Source of the DNA: Methanolinea sp. SDB
Lineage (GTDB): Archaea > Halobacteriota > Methanomicrobia > Methanomicrobiales > Methanospirillaceae
Direction: 5' to 3'
Length of the DNA: 10,092 bases
NCBI GenBank assembly: GCA_001412335.1
Contig: LKUF01000330.1
Location: forward strand, 1 to 10,092
Shown here one piece after another: positions 1 to 6,246 of the stretch (the stretch's first letter is position 1; every line of letters begins with the position of its first letter). A program made the translations under genes and the position numbers. The notes under the pieces were generated by a model, which worked only from the letters and a program-made list of their open reading frames with translations, was not told the DNA's origin and searched no databases.

Positions 1-62
1 TAGCCCCCACAAAATGTATCCGGTTCATCAATTCTACCCACACCAGGTAACGAAGAGCCTGA

Positions 63-79
63 CAAAAAGACTTTATCCG
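63..79 (+). promoter_or_regulatory. Possible BRE/TATA-like promoter of the secreted-protein gene
   Basis: A purine-rich stretch (caaaaaga, 63-70) is followed by ctttatccg, which resembles an archaeal BRE plus TATA box only in part. Archaeal transcription usually starts about 22-27 nt downstream of the TATA centre. That would put the start near 97-101 and leave a short leader just ahead of the Shine-Dalgarno sequence at 103-110. The spacing fits, but the TATA match is imperfect, so this is an inference. Confidence 0.35.
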
Positions 80-98
80 ATATCAACCGATACATCGG
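77..98 (+). repeat. Short ccgata direct repeat with a matching inverted end
   Basis: The hexamer ccgata occurs at 77-82 and again at 87-92, a 10-bp period, and atcgg at 94-98 is the reverse complement of ccgat. The cluster lies between the TATA-like element and the Shine-Dalgarno of the 114..515 gene. Sites repeated once per helical turn next to a promoter can be operator half-sites. At this length, chance is also a realistic explanation. Confidence 0.3.
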
Positions 99-113
99 AA
101 AAGGAGGATCAAT

Positions 114-515
114 ATGAAAATGCGTATTATTCCAATAGTTGCAGGCTTACTGGCCCTTGCCCTCGTATGCTCCCCTGTTGCAGCAGCAGGGACCACCGGG
201 GTGCTCTCGCAGCTTGTTTCCCATTCCCGGATCAACTCGTTCTTCTCAGGATACACGCCCGGAAACGGTATCACTCCGGATGTTCCGGCAGTACCCGTGC
301 CCAACCCGCCATCGCAACCCCAGGTATCTGCCTCGGAACGCATAGCCTCGCTCCTCAACAGCGATATAGGCAACTGGCAACCGCCGACAGGGAGGGTGTA
401 CGATCTGCCGGAGCATAACGTGACTGAAAGACCCGAATATACCCCACGTCCCATACCGGTCTTTTCCAGGGCGTGCCCAAGCTGTGGGCAGGGTTCCGGA
501 ACCATCTTCTTCTGA
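114..515 (+). CDS. Small secreted protein of unknown function, with signal peptide and C-terminal CPSCG
   Basis: I do not recognise a family for this 133-residue protein. Residues 1-25 form a Sec-type signal peptide: a basic start (K2, R4), a hydrophobic core (about 5-19) and an AAA|GT cleavage region near 25/26. The mature part is Pro-rich at about 55-69. It carries one N-glycosylation sequon (N102-V-T104) and ends with a CPSCG motif (C121, C124) and two Phe residues. The CxxC could bind metal or form a disulfide, but one pair alone cannot complete a four-Cys zinc site without a partner. C19 lies in the signal core without a proper lipobox (Val at -1), so a lipoprotein is unlikely. The ATG at 114 is chosen because a strong Shine-Dalgarno (ggaggatc, 103-110) precedes it; the ATG at 120 is an alternative. 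It is the only plus-strand gene and converges on the long operon, so it is probably regulated separately. Confidence 0.75.
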   Translation: MKMRIIPIVAGLLALALVCSPVAAAGTTGVLSQLVSHSRINSFFSGYTPGNGITPDVPAVPVPNPPSQPQVSASERIASLLNSDIGNWQPPTGRVYDLPEHNVTERPEYTPRPIPVFSRACPSCGQGSGTIFF

Positions 516-525
516 TATTCCCCAA

Positions 526-559
526 TTTTTTGATCCCGCGCAGACACAACCGGTTTTTT
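526..559 (+). terminator. Two T6 tracts that may terminate the secreted-protein transcript
   Basis: Two runs of six T lie at 526-531 and 554-559, just after the stop codon at 513-515. Archaeal intrinsic termination often needs only such T-rich tracts on the non-template strand. They point in the plus direction and could end the 114..515 transcript. The second overlaps the last codons of the convergent minus-strand gene. No comparable T run is visible for minus-strand transcription in this gap. Confidence 0.45.
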
Positions 560-1115
560 ATCCACCAGTTTTCATGCTGCACTTCAGCACCACGAGATCC
601 TCGTCATATACACGTTCTTTTTGATATATGTCAACCTGGAATCCCTGCTTTCGGAAGAGGGCCATCACCTCCTCGAATCCCGTGACCGACGAGACGAGGA
701 TGAGCACCCTGCCGCCGGGGGAGAGGTGGCCTGATACTTCTTCTGCAAACTGCCGTATGACCGACCTGCCGTCAGGCCCTCCGTCAAGGGCACACTCGAG
801 CCAGTCATCTATCCGTTCTTCCGCTCTCGTGGGCAGGTACGGCGGATTGAAGACGACCAGGTCAAAGGGACCCCTGATACCCATGAAGAGGTCCGTCCTG
901 ACCACATCCAGGCCTTCCGATCTCGCGGCTTTCACCGCGTGGGGATTGATATCTGTCGCCAGCACCCTGATACCCGACTCCTGCAGGGATCGGGCTATAT
1001 ATCCGCTCCCTGTCCCGACCTCGAGCACGAAGTCACTCTCACCGGCCTCGGAGATCGCCGCCCGGGCAAGGAGATAGGTATCCTCACGCGGAGGGTATAC
1101 CTGGTCTGGACTCAT
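558..1115 (-). CDS. HemK2/Mtq2-type SAM-dependent methyltransferase, probably aRF1 glutamine methyltransferase
   Basis: This 185-residue class I methyltransferase resembles the short HemK2/Mtq2 group found in archaea and eukaryotes. The family entry signature VYPPREDTYLL is at 6-16 (family form VYxPxEDTxLL). The SAM-binding EVGTGSGYI is at 32-40, an acidic TDINPHA motif at 54-60, and the catalytic NPPYLP at 90-95. NPPY binds the amide of Gln or Asn substrates. By family knowledge, Mtq2 and its archaeal relatives N5-methylate the Gln of the GGQ loop of class I release factor; that substrate is inferred here. The protein lacks the N-terminal helical domain of bacterial PrmC, as expected for this group. 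Its ATG overlaps the ksgA stop (ATGA), so translation is probably coupled. It is the last gene of the array. Other HemK-like substrates, such as small molecules or other proteins, cannot be excluded. Confidence 0.85.
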   Translation of the reverse strand: MSPDQVYPPREDTYLLARAAISEAGESDFVLEVGTGSGYIARSLQESGIRVLATDINPHAVKAARSEGLDVVRTDLFMGIRGPFDLVVFNPPYLPTRAEERIDDWLECALDGGPDGRSVIRQFAEEVSGHLSPGGRVLILVSSVTGFEEVMALFRKQGFQVDIYQKERVYDEDLVVLKCSMKTGG

Positions 1116-1882
1116 CTCGCGATCACGTTCGTCATGGTGGCAAAATCTTCCAGGTACAGTTCCTCGGGCCGCACGGCAAGAATCTCGTCGGGAAGCTCCC
1201 GGAGGAGCGTATCGATAGAGGGCTTCGTGAGAATCCCCCCGGCACTCCTGATACAGTTCCTTACCGTCTTTCGCCTGTGGGCAAAGAGCGCCCGCACGAC
1301 GTCTGCATAGAGTGTCCTGTCACTGATGGGAAAGATTGGCCCTCTCGGTGTAATCTTCACAACCGTGGACTTCACCTGGGGACGCGGCGAGAAGCAATGC
1401 GGGGGGAGATCGAAGACGGGCTCGACACAGCAGTAGGTCTGCACCATGACAGAGAGCCTGCCGCATTCAGGGGTCCCCGTGGGGGCAACCATCCGCAATG
1501 CAAATTCCCGCTGGTACATCAGTACTGCTACCTCAAAGCCGATATCAAGCAGCCTGAAGGTGATCTTTGATGAGGCTGAATACGGCAGGTTCGAGACGAC
1601 GATATCAAATGGCGGCAACGGGCATTTCGTCGCGTTTCCATGGGTGAGCTGGAAGCGGCCGGCGGCGATATCATCTGAAAAAAGGACTTTTAGATCTTCC
1701 ACGAGCTCCCTGTCGACCTCAACCGCACGCACTCGCGCACCCCTCTCGAGAAGTGCCCGAGTCAGGGCACCTTTGCCCGGCCCTATCTCCAGCACATCGC
1801 GATCGCGGATATCTACGACATCCGCAATCCGATTTATCGCACGGGGATCGACCAGGAAGTGCTGATCTCTCGGTGCTTTCAT
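1112..1882 (-). CDS. ksgA: 16S rRNA (adenine-N6,N6)-dimethyltransferase KsgA/Dim1
   Basis: This enzyme dimethylates the two adjacent adenines in the helix 45 loop near the 3' end of 16S rRNA, late in small-subunit assembly. At 256 residues it has normal archaeal length. Motifs in order are QHFL at 7-10, SAM motif EIGPGKGALT at 32-41, the acidic AVEVD at 53-57, and catalytic NLPYSASSKI at 98-107. A C-terminal FSPRPQV segment (164-170) and AHRRKTVRN (201-209) are also typical of KsgA/Dim1. The ATG overlaps the DUF655 stop as ATGA, and the TGA overlaps the next gene's start in the same way. No good Shine-Dalgarno sequence precedes its ATG, so its translation probably depends on coupling to DUF655. 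The family call is firm. Confidence 0.96.
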   Translation of the reverse strand: MKAPRDQHFLVDPRAINRIADVVDIRDRDVLEIGPGKGALTRALLERGARVRAVEVDRELVEDLKVLFSDDIAAGRFQLTHGNATKCPLPPFDIVVSNLPYSASSKITFRLLDIGFEVAVLMYQREFALRMVAPTGTPECGRLSVMVQTYCCVEPVFDLPPHCFSPRPQVKSTVVKITPRGPIFPISDRTLYADVVRALFAHRRKTVRNCIRSAGGILTKPSIDTLLRELPDEILAVRPEELYLEDFATMTNVIAR

Positions 1883-2439
1883 CTTGACGTGAAGAGGTGA
1901 TACTTGATATTTTGATCCTCGAGCTCTTCAAGAATCCTGGAGATTATCATCTTTTCCGGGTGGGGTATGGATTTTATCCGCTGGCTTATCTCGGCAAAAC
2001 TCTCGAAAGGCTTCTTTTCACGCTCTTCGAGGATCTCCCACATCAGTTTCTTGCCGATTCCAGGGAGAAGGTGGAGCATGTGCAATTTCGGGCTTATCGA
2101 GATCGATCTGTTAAAAAACTGGACATATTCGCTCTCTTTTTGCTGCACGATCTTTTCGACAACGAAGGGGAGCTCGATTTTTGCCGTCTGGGTCAGCTCA
2201 TCGTAGCCGATCCTCCGCTTCACCCGTTCGATCTTCTCCCGCTCACCGTCCCCGATATAGACGCTCTCGTGAATCTGGATATCCAAGCCTTTCGGTACCA
2301 GTTCAAGGAGCTTGAACTGCGCGGTACCGACCGCCTGGACAAGCGGTTCTCGTTTGAAAACAGGTCTCGGATCATCGGGGTGCCCCTTGAGGAGGACGTC
2401 CAGAACTATAGCATTGACTTCTTTTTTATCAGTCTTCAT
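1879..2439 (-). CDS. DUF655 family protein (COG1491), predicted nucleic-acid-binding, with helix-hairpin-helix
   Basis: This 186-residue protein belongs to the archaeal DUF655 family, which has no settled biochemical role. The N-terminal half (about 6-65) is beta-rich and is usually viewed as an OB/S1-like nucleic-acid-binding domain. The C-terminal half has a helix-hairpin-helix with the hairpin LPGIGKK at 125-131, followed by a helical SIPHPEKM region (about 157-164) that may form a second hairpin. Both point to RNA or DNA binding. A strong Shine-Dalgarno (gaggagg, 5 nt from the ATG) supports the start. It sits 10 nt after rpo4 and overlaps ksgA by ATGA, so a role in transcription or small-subunit maturation is plausible. 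That role is inferred from context only. Confidence 0.9.
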   Translation of the reverse strand: MKTDKKEVNAIVLDVLLKGHPDDPRPVFKREPLVQAVGTAQFKLLELVPKGLDIQIHESVYIGDGEREKIERVKRRIGYDELTQTAKIELPFVVEKIVQQKESEYVQFFNRSISISPKLHMLHLLPGIGKKLMWEILEEREKKPFESFAEISQRIKSIPHPEKMIISRILEELEDQNIKYHLFTSR

Positions 2440-2449
2440 ACCGGCCTCC

Positions 2450-2800
2450 TCAATAATGCGCCTTGACGATCTCGATTATGCCGTCGAGCTCTTCGCCGGT
2501 TAGGGTAAACTTCTCCTTTGCGTAAATGGCCCTGAGCTCGTCCCTGGTTCTGGGCATGACATTCGCGATCCGGAATGCAATCTCGGGTTTCATCTTCTCC
2601 TGTTCGAGAAGCTCCCCGACAAGTGCTCGGGAGCTCTCCGCTGATGTCTTTGAGAGCTGGTTGGCATGTTCAATACTCTTGCGAAGTTCATATGACATCT
2701 CCTTGCCAGCATCGATGCGCTCCGATTCTACCTTGATGAGAATCTCTTTGAGCTCTGGAAGCGTTATCTTCTCTTCGCTAAGAATTCCCTTTACTTTCAT
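2450..2800 (-). CDS. rpoF: DNA-directed RNA polymerase subunit Rpo4 (RpoF, Rpb4 homologue)
   Basis: Rpo4 pairs with Rpo7 to form the stalk of archaeal RNA polymerase, which helps open complex formation, processivity and termination and contacts nascent RNA. The 116-residue length is normal. The N-terminal strand region (about 1-14) is the tip that contacts Rpo7. The C-terminal HRDC-like helical part carries the family pattern around AFRIANVMPRTRDELRAIY (75-93), ending in a GEELDGIIEIV helix (102-112). The gene lies 22 nt after rpl21e and 10 nt before DUF655. Its Shine-Dalgarno (ggtaat) is weak. Location next to rpl21e and away from rpo7 is usual in archaea. Confidence 0.95.
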   Translation of the reverse strand: MKVKGILSEEKITLPELKEILIKVESERIDAGKEMSYELRKSIEHANQLSKTSAESSRALVGELLEQEKMKPEIAFRIANVMPRTRDELRAIYAKEKFTLTGEELDGIIEIVKAHY

Positions 2801-2822
2801 GCCAATTACCAGATGCAGATTG

Positions 2823-3113
2823 TTACCTTTGAGCTTTTAGATGTTGCGGTCTTGCGATGACAACTTTTTCCGAATTGCCATCCCTGATAGAAAGAAGCCA
2901 TGCACGGCCACGCTGGCCGACGACCGTTCCGGTCTTCCCATGGAACCTCCGGTGAGGCATTCCTTTCTGAACACTGGGTTCGCAGACTACGTGCACTTTC
3001 TGTCCTATCTCGAACTGCTGGATCACCGACGTTACAGGTGTGATTCCCCGCTTTCTCAGATCTTTCTTGAACTTATACCGTGTCTTCTTGCGTGGGCCGT
3101 TGTGATGTGCCAT
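2823..3113 (-). CDS. rpl21e: 50S ribosomal protein eL21 (L21e)
   Basis: A 96-residue, strongly basic protein of the archaeal/eukaryotic large subunit. The start MAHHNGPRKKTRYKFKK and the central segment QKGMPHRRFHGKTGTV (about 69-84) are typical of L21e, which has an SH3-like barrel contacting 23S and 5S rRNA. The ATG is preceded by a clear Shine-Dalgarno (ggagg, 6 nt away). It lies 19 nt after the pus10 stop, in an AT-rich gap, and 22 nt before rpo4. It is probably co-transcribed with both. Identification is firm. Confidence 0.96.
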   Translation of the reverse strand: MAHHNGPRKKTRYKFKKDLRKRGITPVTSVIQQFEIGQKVHVVCEPSVQKGMPHRRFHGKTGTVVGQRGRAWLLSIRDGNSEKVVIARPQHLKAQR

Positions 3114-3132
3114 ATCTTTCCTCCGTTTATAT

Positions 3133-4353
3133 TTATTCTACCTGCATCACATCAAGTGTGACCACTCGTGCAGGTCTGCCAAGGATCTCGGCTAGACTGG
3201 GTCTTGTCCTCCCGTCATCCCCGGATACGAGTTCCTTGATGTAGAGGCCGGCTTCTCCGGTGACCTCGATTACAAATCGGTCATCCTCTTCACCAGTATA
3301 CTCGATATCAAGAACCCGGCGTTCCCTTACCTTATCCGCTCTCCGGTGAGCAACCCTCTGCGGCGTGCGCTGGTGTATTGTCACCCCTTTGAGGGCCTGC
3401 AGGCCTGATTTAAGCTCATATAACGGTAAGGGGCCGTCAACCTCGACCAGGATCCTGTATTTTTTATACCCCTTGTCCGATTTAATGGTTTCCACCCCGT
3501 CCCTGCTGCTCCACTGTTCCAGGGTTACAGAAACCCTTCCAGCCGCCGCCTGGTTGATGGATGCCTCGAGATCCGGTAGCCCGAGAGTGCGCTTCCGGGG
3601 CGATACCACCTCCATCACGAACGGTCGTCCGGTACCAAGCATCCGTGCGTCGATGTCCTCCCGCCCGGCACCGTGCAGGACCGCTCCCTCCGACTCAAAC
3701 ATCCGCATTACCGGTCTTCCTATCAGTTCCTCCACCGAGTCGCTGTATTGTTTCCCGGTAAAATTGCACCGTTCGCATCCTTTTCCCCGGCAAATCCTGC
3801 AGTCCCAGTGTGTCTGGGGAATCCCCCGCTCGAGTTTTTTATACCGTCCATGGAAGAATACGGGATTTACCTGGATCTCGACGTTTCCTCCCGAGATATC
3901 GAGAATGGCGACGATGTCGGGCCGGGCAAGATCCGCATCCTTCCCGGTCAGGGATGACACGGCCTTCCCAACCTCCCTGTTCATCTCTGACTTGAGCGGT
4001 TCAGGCCCCAGGAGAGAGAGATCGCTCCACACCATCTCCTCGCATTCCGCCATCAGGGGTGGAACCCGTGTCCCTATCAAGAATGTCGAATACTCCCGTT
4101 CACCGATGGCCTCAACCACTTTCTCTGCCCATTCGTCCACCGAAAAAAAGAGGTCCTGGCAGATCCAGCACGGTTCAGTCTCCCTGGAATATGGCCTGTT
4201 CCTCCCGATGCAGTATGCGATACGGAGAGAGCGGCCTCTTTCTTCATTGGAGAGTCCAAAAGAACGTTTTCCAAAGAACCTGCCCAGGCAGTGGTCGCAT
4301 ATGGGACCGTAGGAGAGGATTGCCTCCACCATATCGAGGAGATCATCCGTCAT
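3133..4353 (-). CDS. pus10: tRNA pseudouridine synthase Pus10 (positions 54 and 55)
   Basis: Archaeal Pus10 isomerises uridines 54 and 55 in the T-arm of tRNA; this protein has 406 residues. The N-terminal part has two CxxC pairs (C19/C22 and C62/C65), as in the zinc-binding THUMP-containing domain. A second four-Cys set (C185, C188, C193, C196) is followed by the family pattern NFTGKQY (197-203). The catalytic domain carries GREDIDARMLGTGRPF at 230-245; the catalytic Asp should be D233 in GRED by alignment to the GRTD motif of TruA. Further family segments are HQRTPQRVAHRRAD (327-340) and TGEAGLYIKELVSGD (365-379), near the end. The ATG overlaps the trmY stop (ATGA), with ggagg 8 nt upstream. 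The partnership with trmY is meaningful, because TrmY acts on the pseudouridine 54 that this enzyme makes. Confidence 0.95.
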   Translation of the reverse strand: MTDDLLDMVEAILSYGPICDHCLGRFFGKRSFGLSNEERGRSLRIAYCIGRNRPYSRETEPCWICQDLFFSVDEWAEKVVEAIGEREYSTFLIGTRVPPLMAECEEMVWSDLSLLGPEPLKSEMNREVGKAVSSLTGKDADLARPDIVAILDISGGNVEIQVNPVFFHGRYKKLERGIPQTHWDCRICRGKGCERCNFTGKQYSDSVEELIGRPVMRMFESEGAVLHGAGREDIDARMLGTGRPFVMEVVSPRKRTLGLPDLEASINQAAAGRVSVTLEQWSSRDGVETIKSDKGYKKYRILVEVDGPLPLYELKSGLQALKGVTIHQRTPQRVAHRRADKVRERRVLDIEYTGEEDDRFVIEVTGEAGLYIKELVSGDDGRTRPSLAEILGRPARVVTLDVMQVE

Positions 4354-4922
4354 ATCATCCGCCTCCGGTCCACCTCGTTTAAGAGGACGGTTATGGCATG
4401 GTCGGCGTGCAGCGAGAGCGGACCAACCGAGTATGACGGAAGATCAGACAGTATCCCGCGCTCCTCCCCGGTAAAATTGAGATGGTCGCTTAAGAGGAAG
4501 GCTTCGGGCAGTTCGGGTTCATCCCTGATATCGCCTCCAGCCTCGTCGAGGATAGCAAAAGAGAACTCTGAAGCAAGGTCTGCCAGCCCTCCGCACCGGA
4601 CCTGGATGCCGGGCGACGCTTCCCGAAAGCTCGTTCCGACCGGGAGTGAGAGGGCGCGTTTCAACAACGCCCCGGTGCTTCGCTCGTCAGGGTTCAGGTG
4701 ACGGACACCCTCTCCCGATATCCTGATCATCTTATCCGTGGCGGGACCCCCGCACAGCACGAGGTAGCATTCCACGTCTCTCCGGAGATCGTGTGAGAGG
4801 AAGAAGGAGGAGTTGACACACCTGCAGAGCACGTCCATGCGGCCGGCCGAACCGGGAAGATCATTGACACTGAAGTCTCCTGATGTCCGGGCCAGGTGAC
4901 CCACCACGGCAATCCGTATCAT
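4350..4922 (-). CDS. trmY: tRNA (pseudouridine(54)-N1)-methyltransferase TrmY
   Basis: TrmY uses SAM to methylate N1 of pseudouridine 54 in archaeal tRNA, giving m1-pseudouridine where bacteria carry ribothymidine. The 190-residue protein is a SPOUT (knotted) methyltransferase. It shows the family landmarks DLPGSAGRMDVLCRC (21-35), FFLSHDLRRDV (40-50), NPDERS (77-82), SPGIQVR (103-109), SDHLNFTGEE (145-154) and GPLSLHADHAITVLLN (167-182). The last two form the SAM-binding knot. The start lies 4 nt after the srp54 stop, and the stop overlaps the pus10 start (ATGA). The overlap puts the enzyme that makes pseudouridine 54 and the enzyme that methylates it in one translationally coupled pair. Confidence 0.95.
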   Translation of the reverse strand: MIRIAVVGHLARTSGDFSVNDLPGSAGRMDVLCRCVNSSFFLSHDLRRDVECYLVLCGGPATDKMIRISGEGVRHLNPDERSTGALLKRALSLPVGTSFREASPGIQVRCGGLADLASEFSFAILDEAGGDIRDEPELPEAFLLSDHLNFTGEERGILSDLPSYSVGPLSLHADHAITVLLNEVDRRRMI

Positions 4923-4926
4923 CCGT

Positions 4927-6246
4927 CTACATCCCGCCGAAGCGTTTCATCATGCGCTGCATGTTGAACTTGCCCTGGCCGCCTCTCACACCCTTGAGGG
5001 CGCGCTTCATCGTCTTGTAGTATTTCAAAAGCTCCCTGACCTCGTCGGGAGTGGCCCCTGCCCCGATAGCAATACGCTGAACGCGTGAACTGGAGAGAAG
5101 GGACGGCTCATCGAGCTCTGCCGCGGTCATCGAGTCCATGATGATCCGGTACTTCGCCATCTTCGCGCTGGTCATGTCATATGCCTCGCCGGGCAATTCC
5201 AGGTTCCCCATGGGGAGCATGCTCATGATCTGCTTTAAGGGACCCATCCTGTTGACCGCTTCCAGCTGCTTGTACATGTCGCGGAGGGTGAATTTGCCCC
5301 GCATCATGGCATTGACATCGATTTCGCCCTCTGAAATGCTCTCTTCCGCACGCTCGACAAGTGCTCTCAAATCGCCCATCCCGAGGAGACGCGATATGAA
5401 CCCGTCGGGGTCGAACCTCTCCAGGTCCTCGATCGTCTCACCACTGCCGATGAACACGATCCCGCTCTTCGTCTCGGCTACGGCCGATAGGGCACCGCCA
5501 CCCTTTGCGGTCCCGTCCATCTTTGTTATGATGACTCCGTCGATATCAATGGCTTCATGGAACCGCCTGGCCTGCTCGCTTGCCTGCTGGCCGAGTGCGG
5601 CATCGATAACGAGCCAGCGGTGCGTCGCGTTCGAGAGGGTGTTGATATCGATGATCTCCTGGATGAGGTCGGCTTCGAGGGCATGCCTTCCCTGGGTATC
5701 GATAATGACCACCTCTGTTCCTGCGTGCGCTTTCAGCCCCTCACGAACCAGCTTGCGTGCGTCCTTGTCGGTGGGATCGCCAAAACAGGGGACATGTATC
5801 CGTGAACAGAGTGTAGAGAGCTGCTCGTAGGCGCCCGGTCTGAACGTATCACCACAGATGACCGCGACACGAAGCCCCTTTCTCTGGAAGAACCGTGCAA
5901 GCTTGGCCGTGGTGGTGGTCTTTCCGCTCCCCTGGAGACCCGCCATCAGGATGACCTGGGGGCCGAGCTTCACCTCGCCCGTCGGGCCCATCAGCCTGAC
6001 GAGCTCCTGGTAGACGATACGGAGCACGTGTTCCCTGACGCTCATCCCTTTCGGAGGCTCTTCTTCCAGTGAACGCGTCTTGATGGCCTGGGAGAGGGCC
6101 ATGACGAGCTTGACGTTCACATCGGCCTGGATGAGGGCCCGCTGAAGGTCCTTTACCAGCTCGTCCACGGCAGCTCGATCGACAACCGTCTTTCCTGCCA
6201 GTTTCTTGAGAGCGTCCTTGAGCGATGTTCCAAGACGGTCAAGCAT
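4927..6246 (-). CDS. srp54: Signal recognition particle 54 kDa protein (SRP54/Ffh)
   Basis: SRP54 binds signal sequences at the exit tunnel and 7S RNA, and docks with FtsY through paired GTPase domains. At 439 residues the full NGM layout is present. The N domain spans about 1-95. The G domain has the P-loop GLQGSGKTTT (103-112), DTFRPGA (133-139), DTQGR (183-187), GQQASEQA (219-226) and TKMDG (241-245). The M domain contains GKFTLRDMYKQL (317-328) and the RNA-binding SSSRVQRIAIGAGAT (385-399), and it ends in a Met/Arg-rich tail. One oddity is Gln at 185, where DTAGR is usual. The ATG lies inside the 3' end of ftsY (8-nt overlap), so the receptor and the particle protein are probably coupled in translation. 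Family call is certain. Confidence 0.97.
   Translation of the reverse strand: MLDRLGTSLKDALKKLAGKTVVDRAAVDELVKDLQRALIQADVNVKLVMALSQAIKTRSLEEEPPKGMSVREHVLRIVYQELVRLMGPTGEVKLGPQVILMAGLQGSGKTTTTAKLARFFQRKGLRVAVICGDTFRPGAYEQLSTLCSRIHVPCFGDPTDKDARKLVREGLKAHAGTEVVIIDTQGRHALEADLIQEIIDINTLSNATHRWLVIDAALGQQASEQARRFHEAIDIDGVIITKMDGTAKGGGALSAVAETKSGIVFIGSGETIEDLERFDPDGFISRLLGMGDLRALVERAEESISEGEIDVNAMMRGKFTLRDMYKQLEAVNRMGPLKQIMSMLPMGNLELPGEAYDMTSAKMAKYRIIMDSMTAAELDEPSLLSSSRVQRIAIGAGATPDEVRELLKYYKTMKRALKGVRGGQGKFNMQRMMKRFGGM

Noticed and set aside
156..174. Possible lipobox around C19 of the secreted protein
   Set aside because: The residue before the Cys is Val, not Gly, Ala or Ser, and a good signal peptidase I site (AAA) follows at 23-25.
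14..418. Plus-strand frame starting at ATG 14, overlapping the secreted-protein gene
   Set aside because: It has no Shine-Dalgarno, and its residues show no signal peptide or domain. The 114..515 frame has both a strong Shine-Dalgarno and a signal peptide.
492..503. Perfect 12-bp palindrome ggttccggaacc near the end of the secreted-protein gene
   Set aside because: It lies within the coding tail and is not followed directly by a T tract, so it is a weak terminator hairpin candidate and could be chance.
1897..2466. 189-codon plus-strand open frame opposite DUF655
   Set aside because: It mirrors the DUF655 codons and has no convincing domain; DUF655 has a strong Shine-Dalgarno and operon context.
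3125..3137. AT-rich TATA-like stretch between pus10 and rpl21e
   Set aside because: A start about 25 nt downstream on the minus strand would fall inside rpl21e, after its ATG and Shine-Dalgarno. It is more likely just an AT-rich spacer.
3365..4312. 315-codon open frame on the plus strand
   Set aside because: It is antisense to pus10, which has full domain and motif support. The translation is Ser/Arg/Pro-rich without a recognisable domain, as expected for the shadow of a fairly GC-rich gene.
5138..5830. 230-codon plus-strand open frame opposite srp54
   Set aside because: Srp54 is certain on the minus strand, and the plus frame has no family features.
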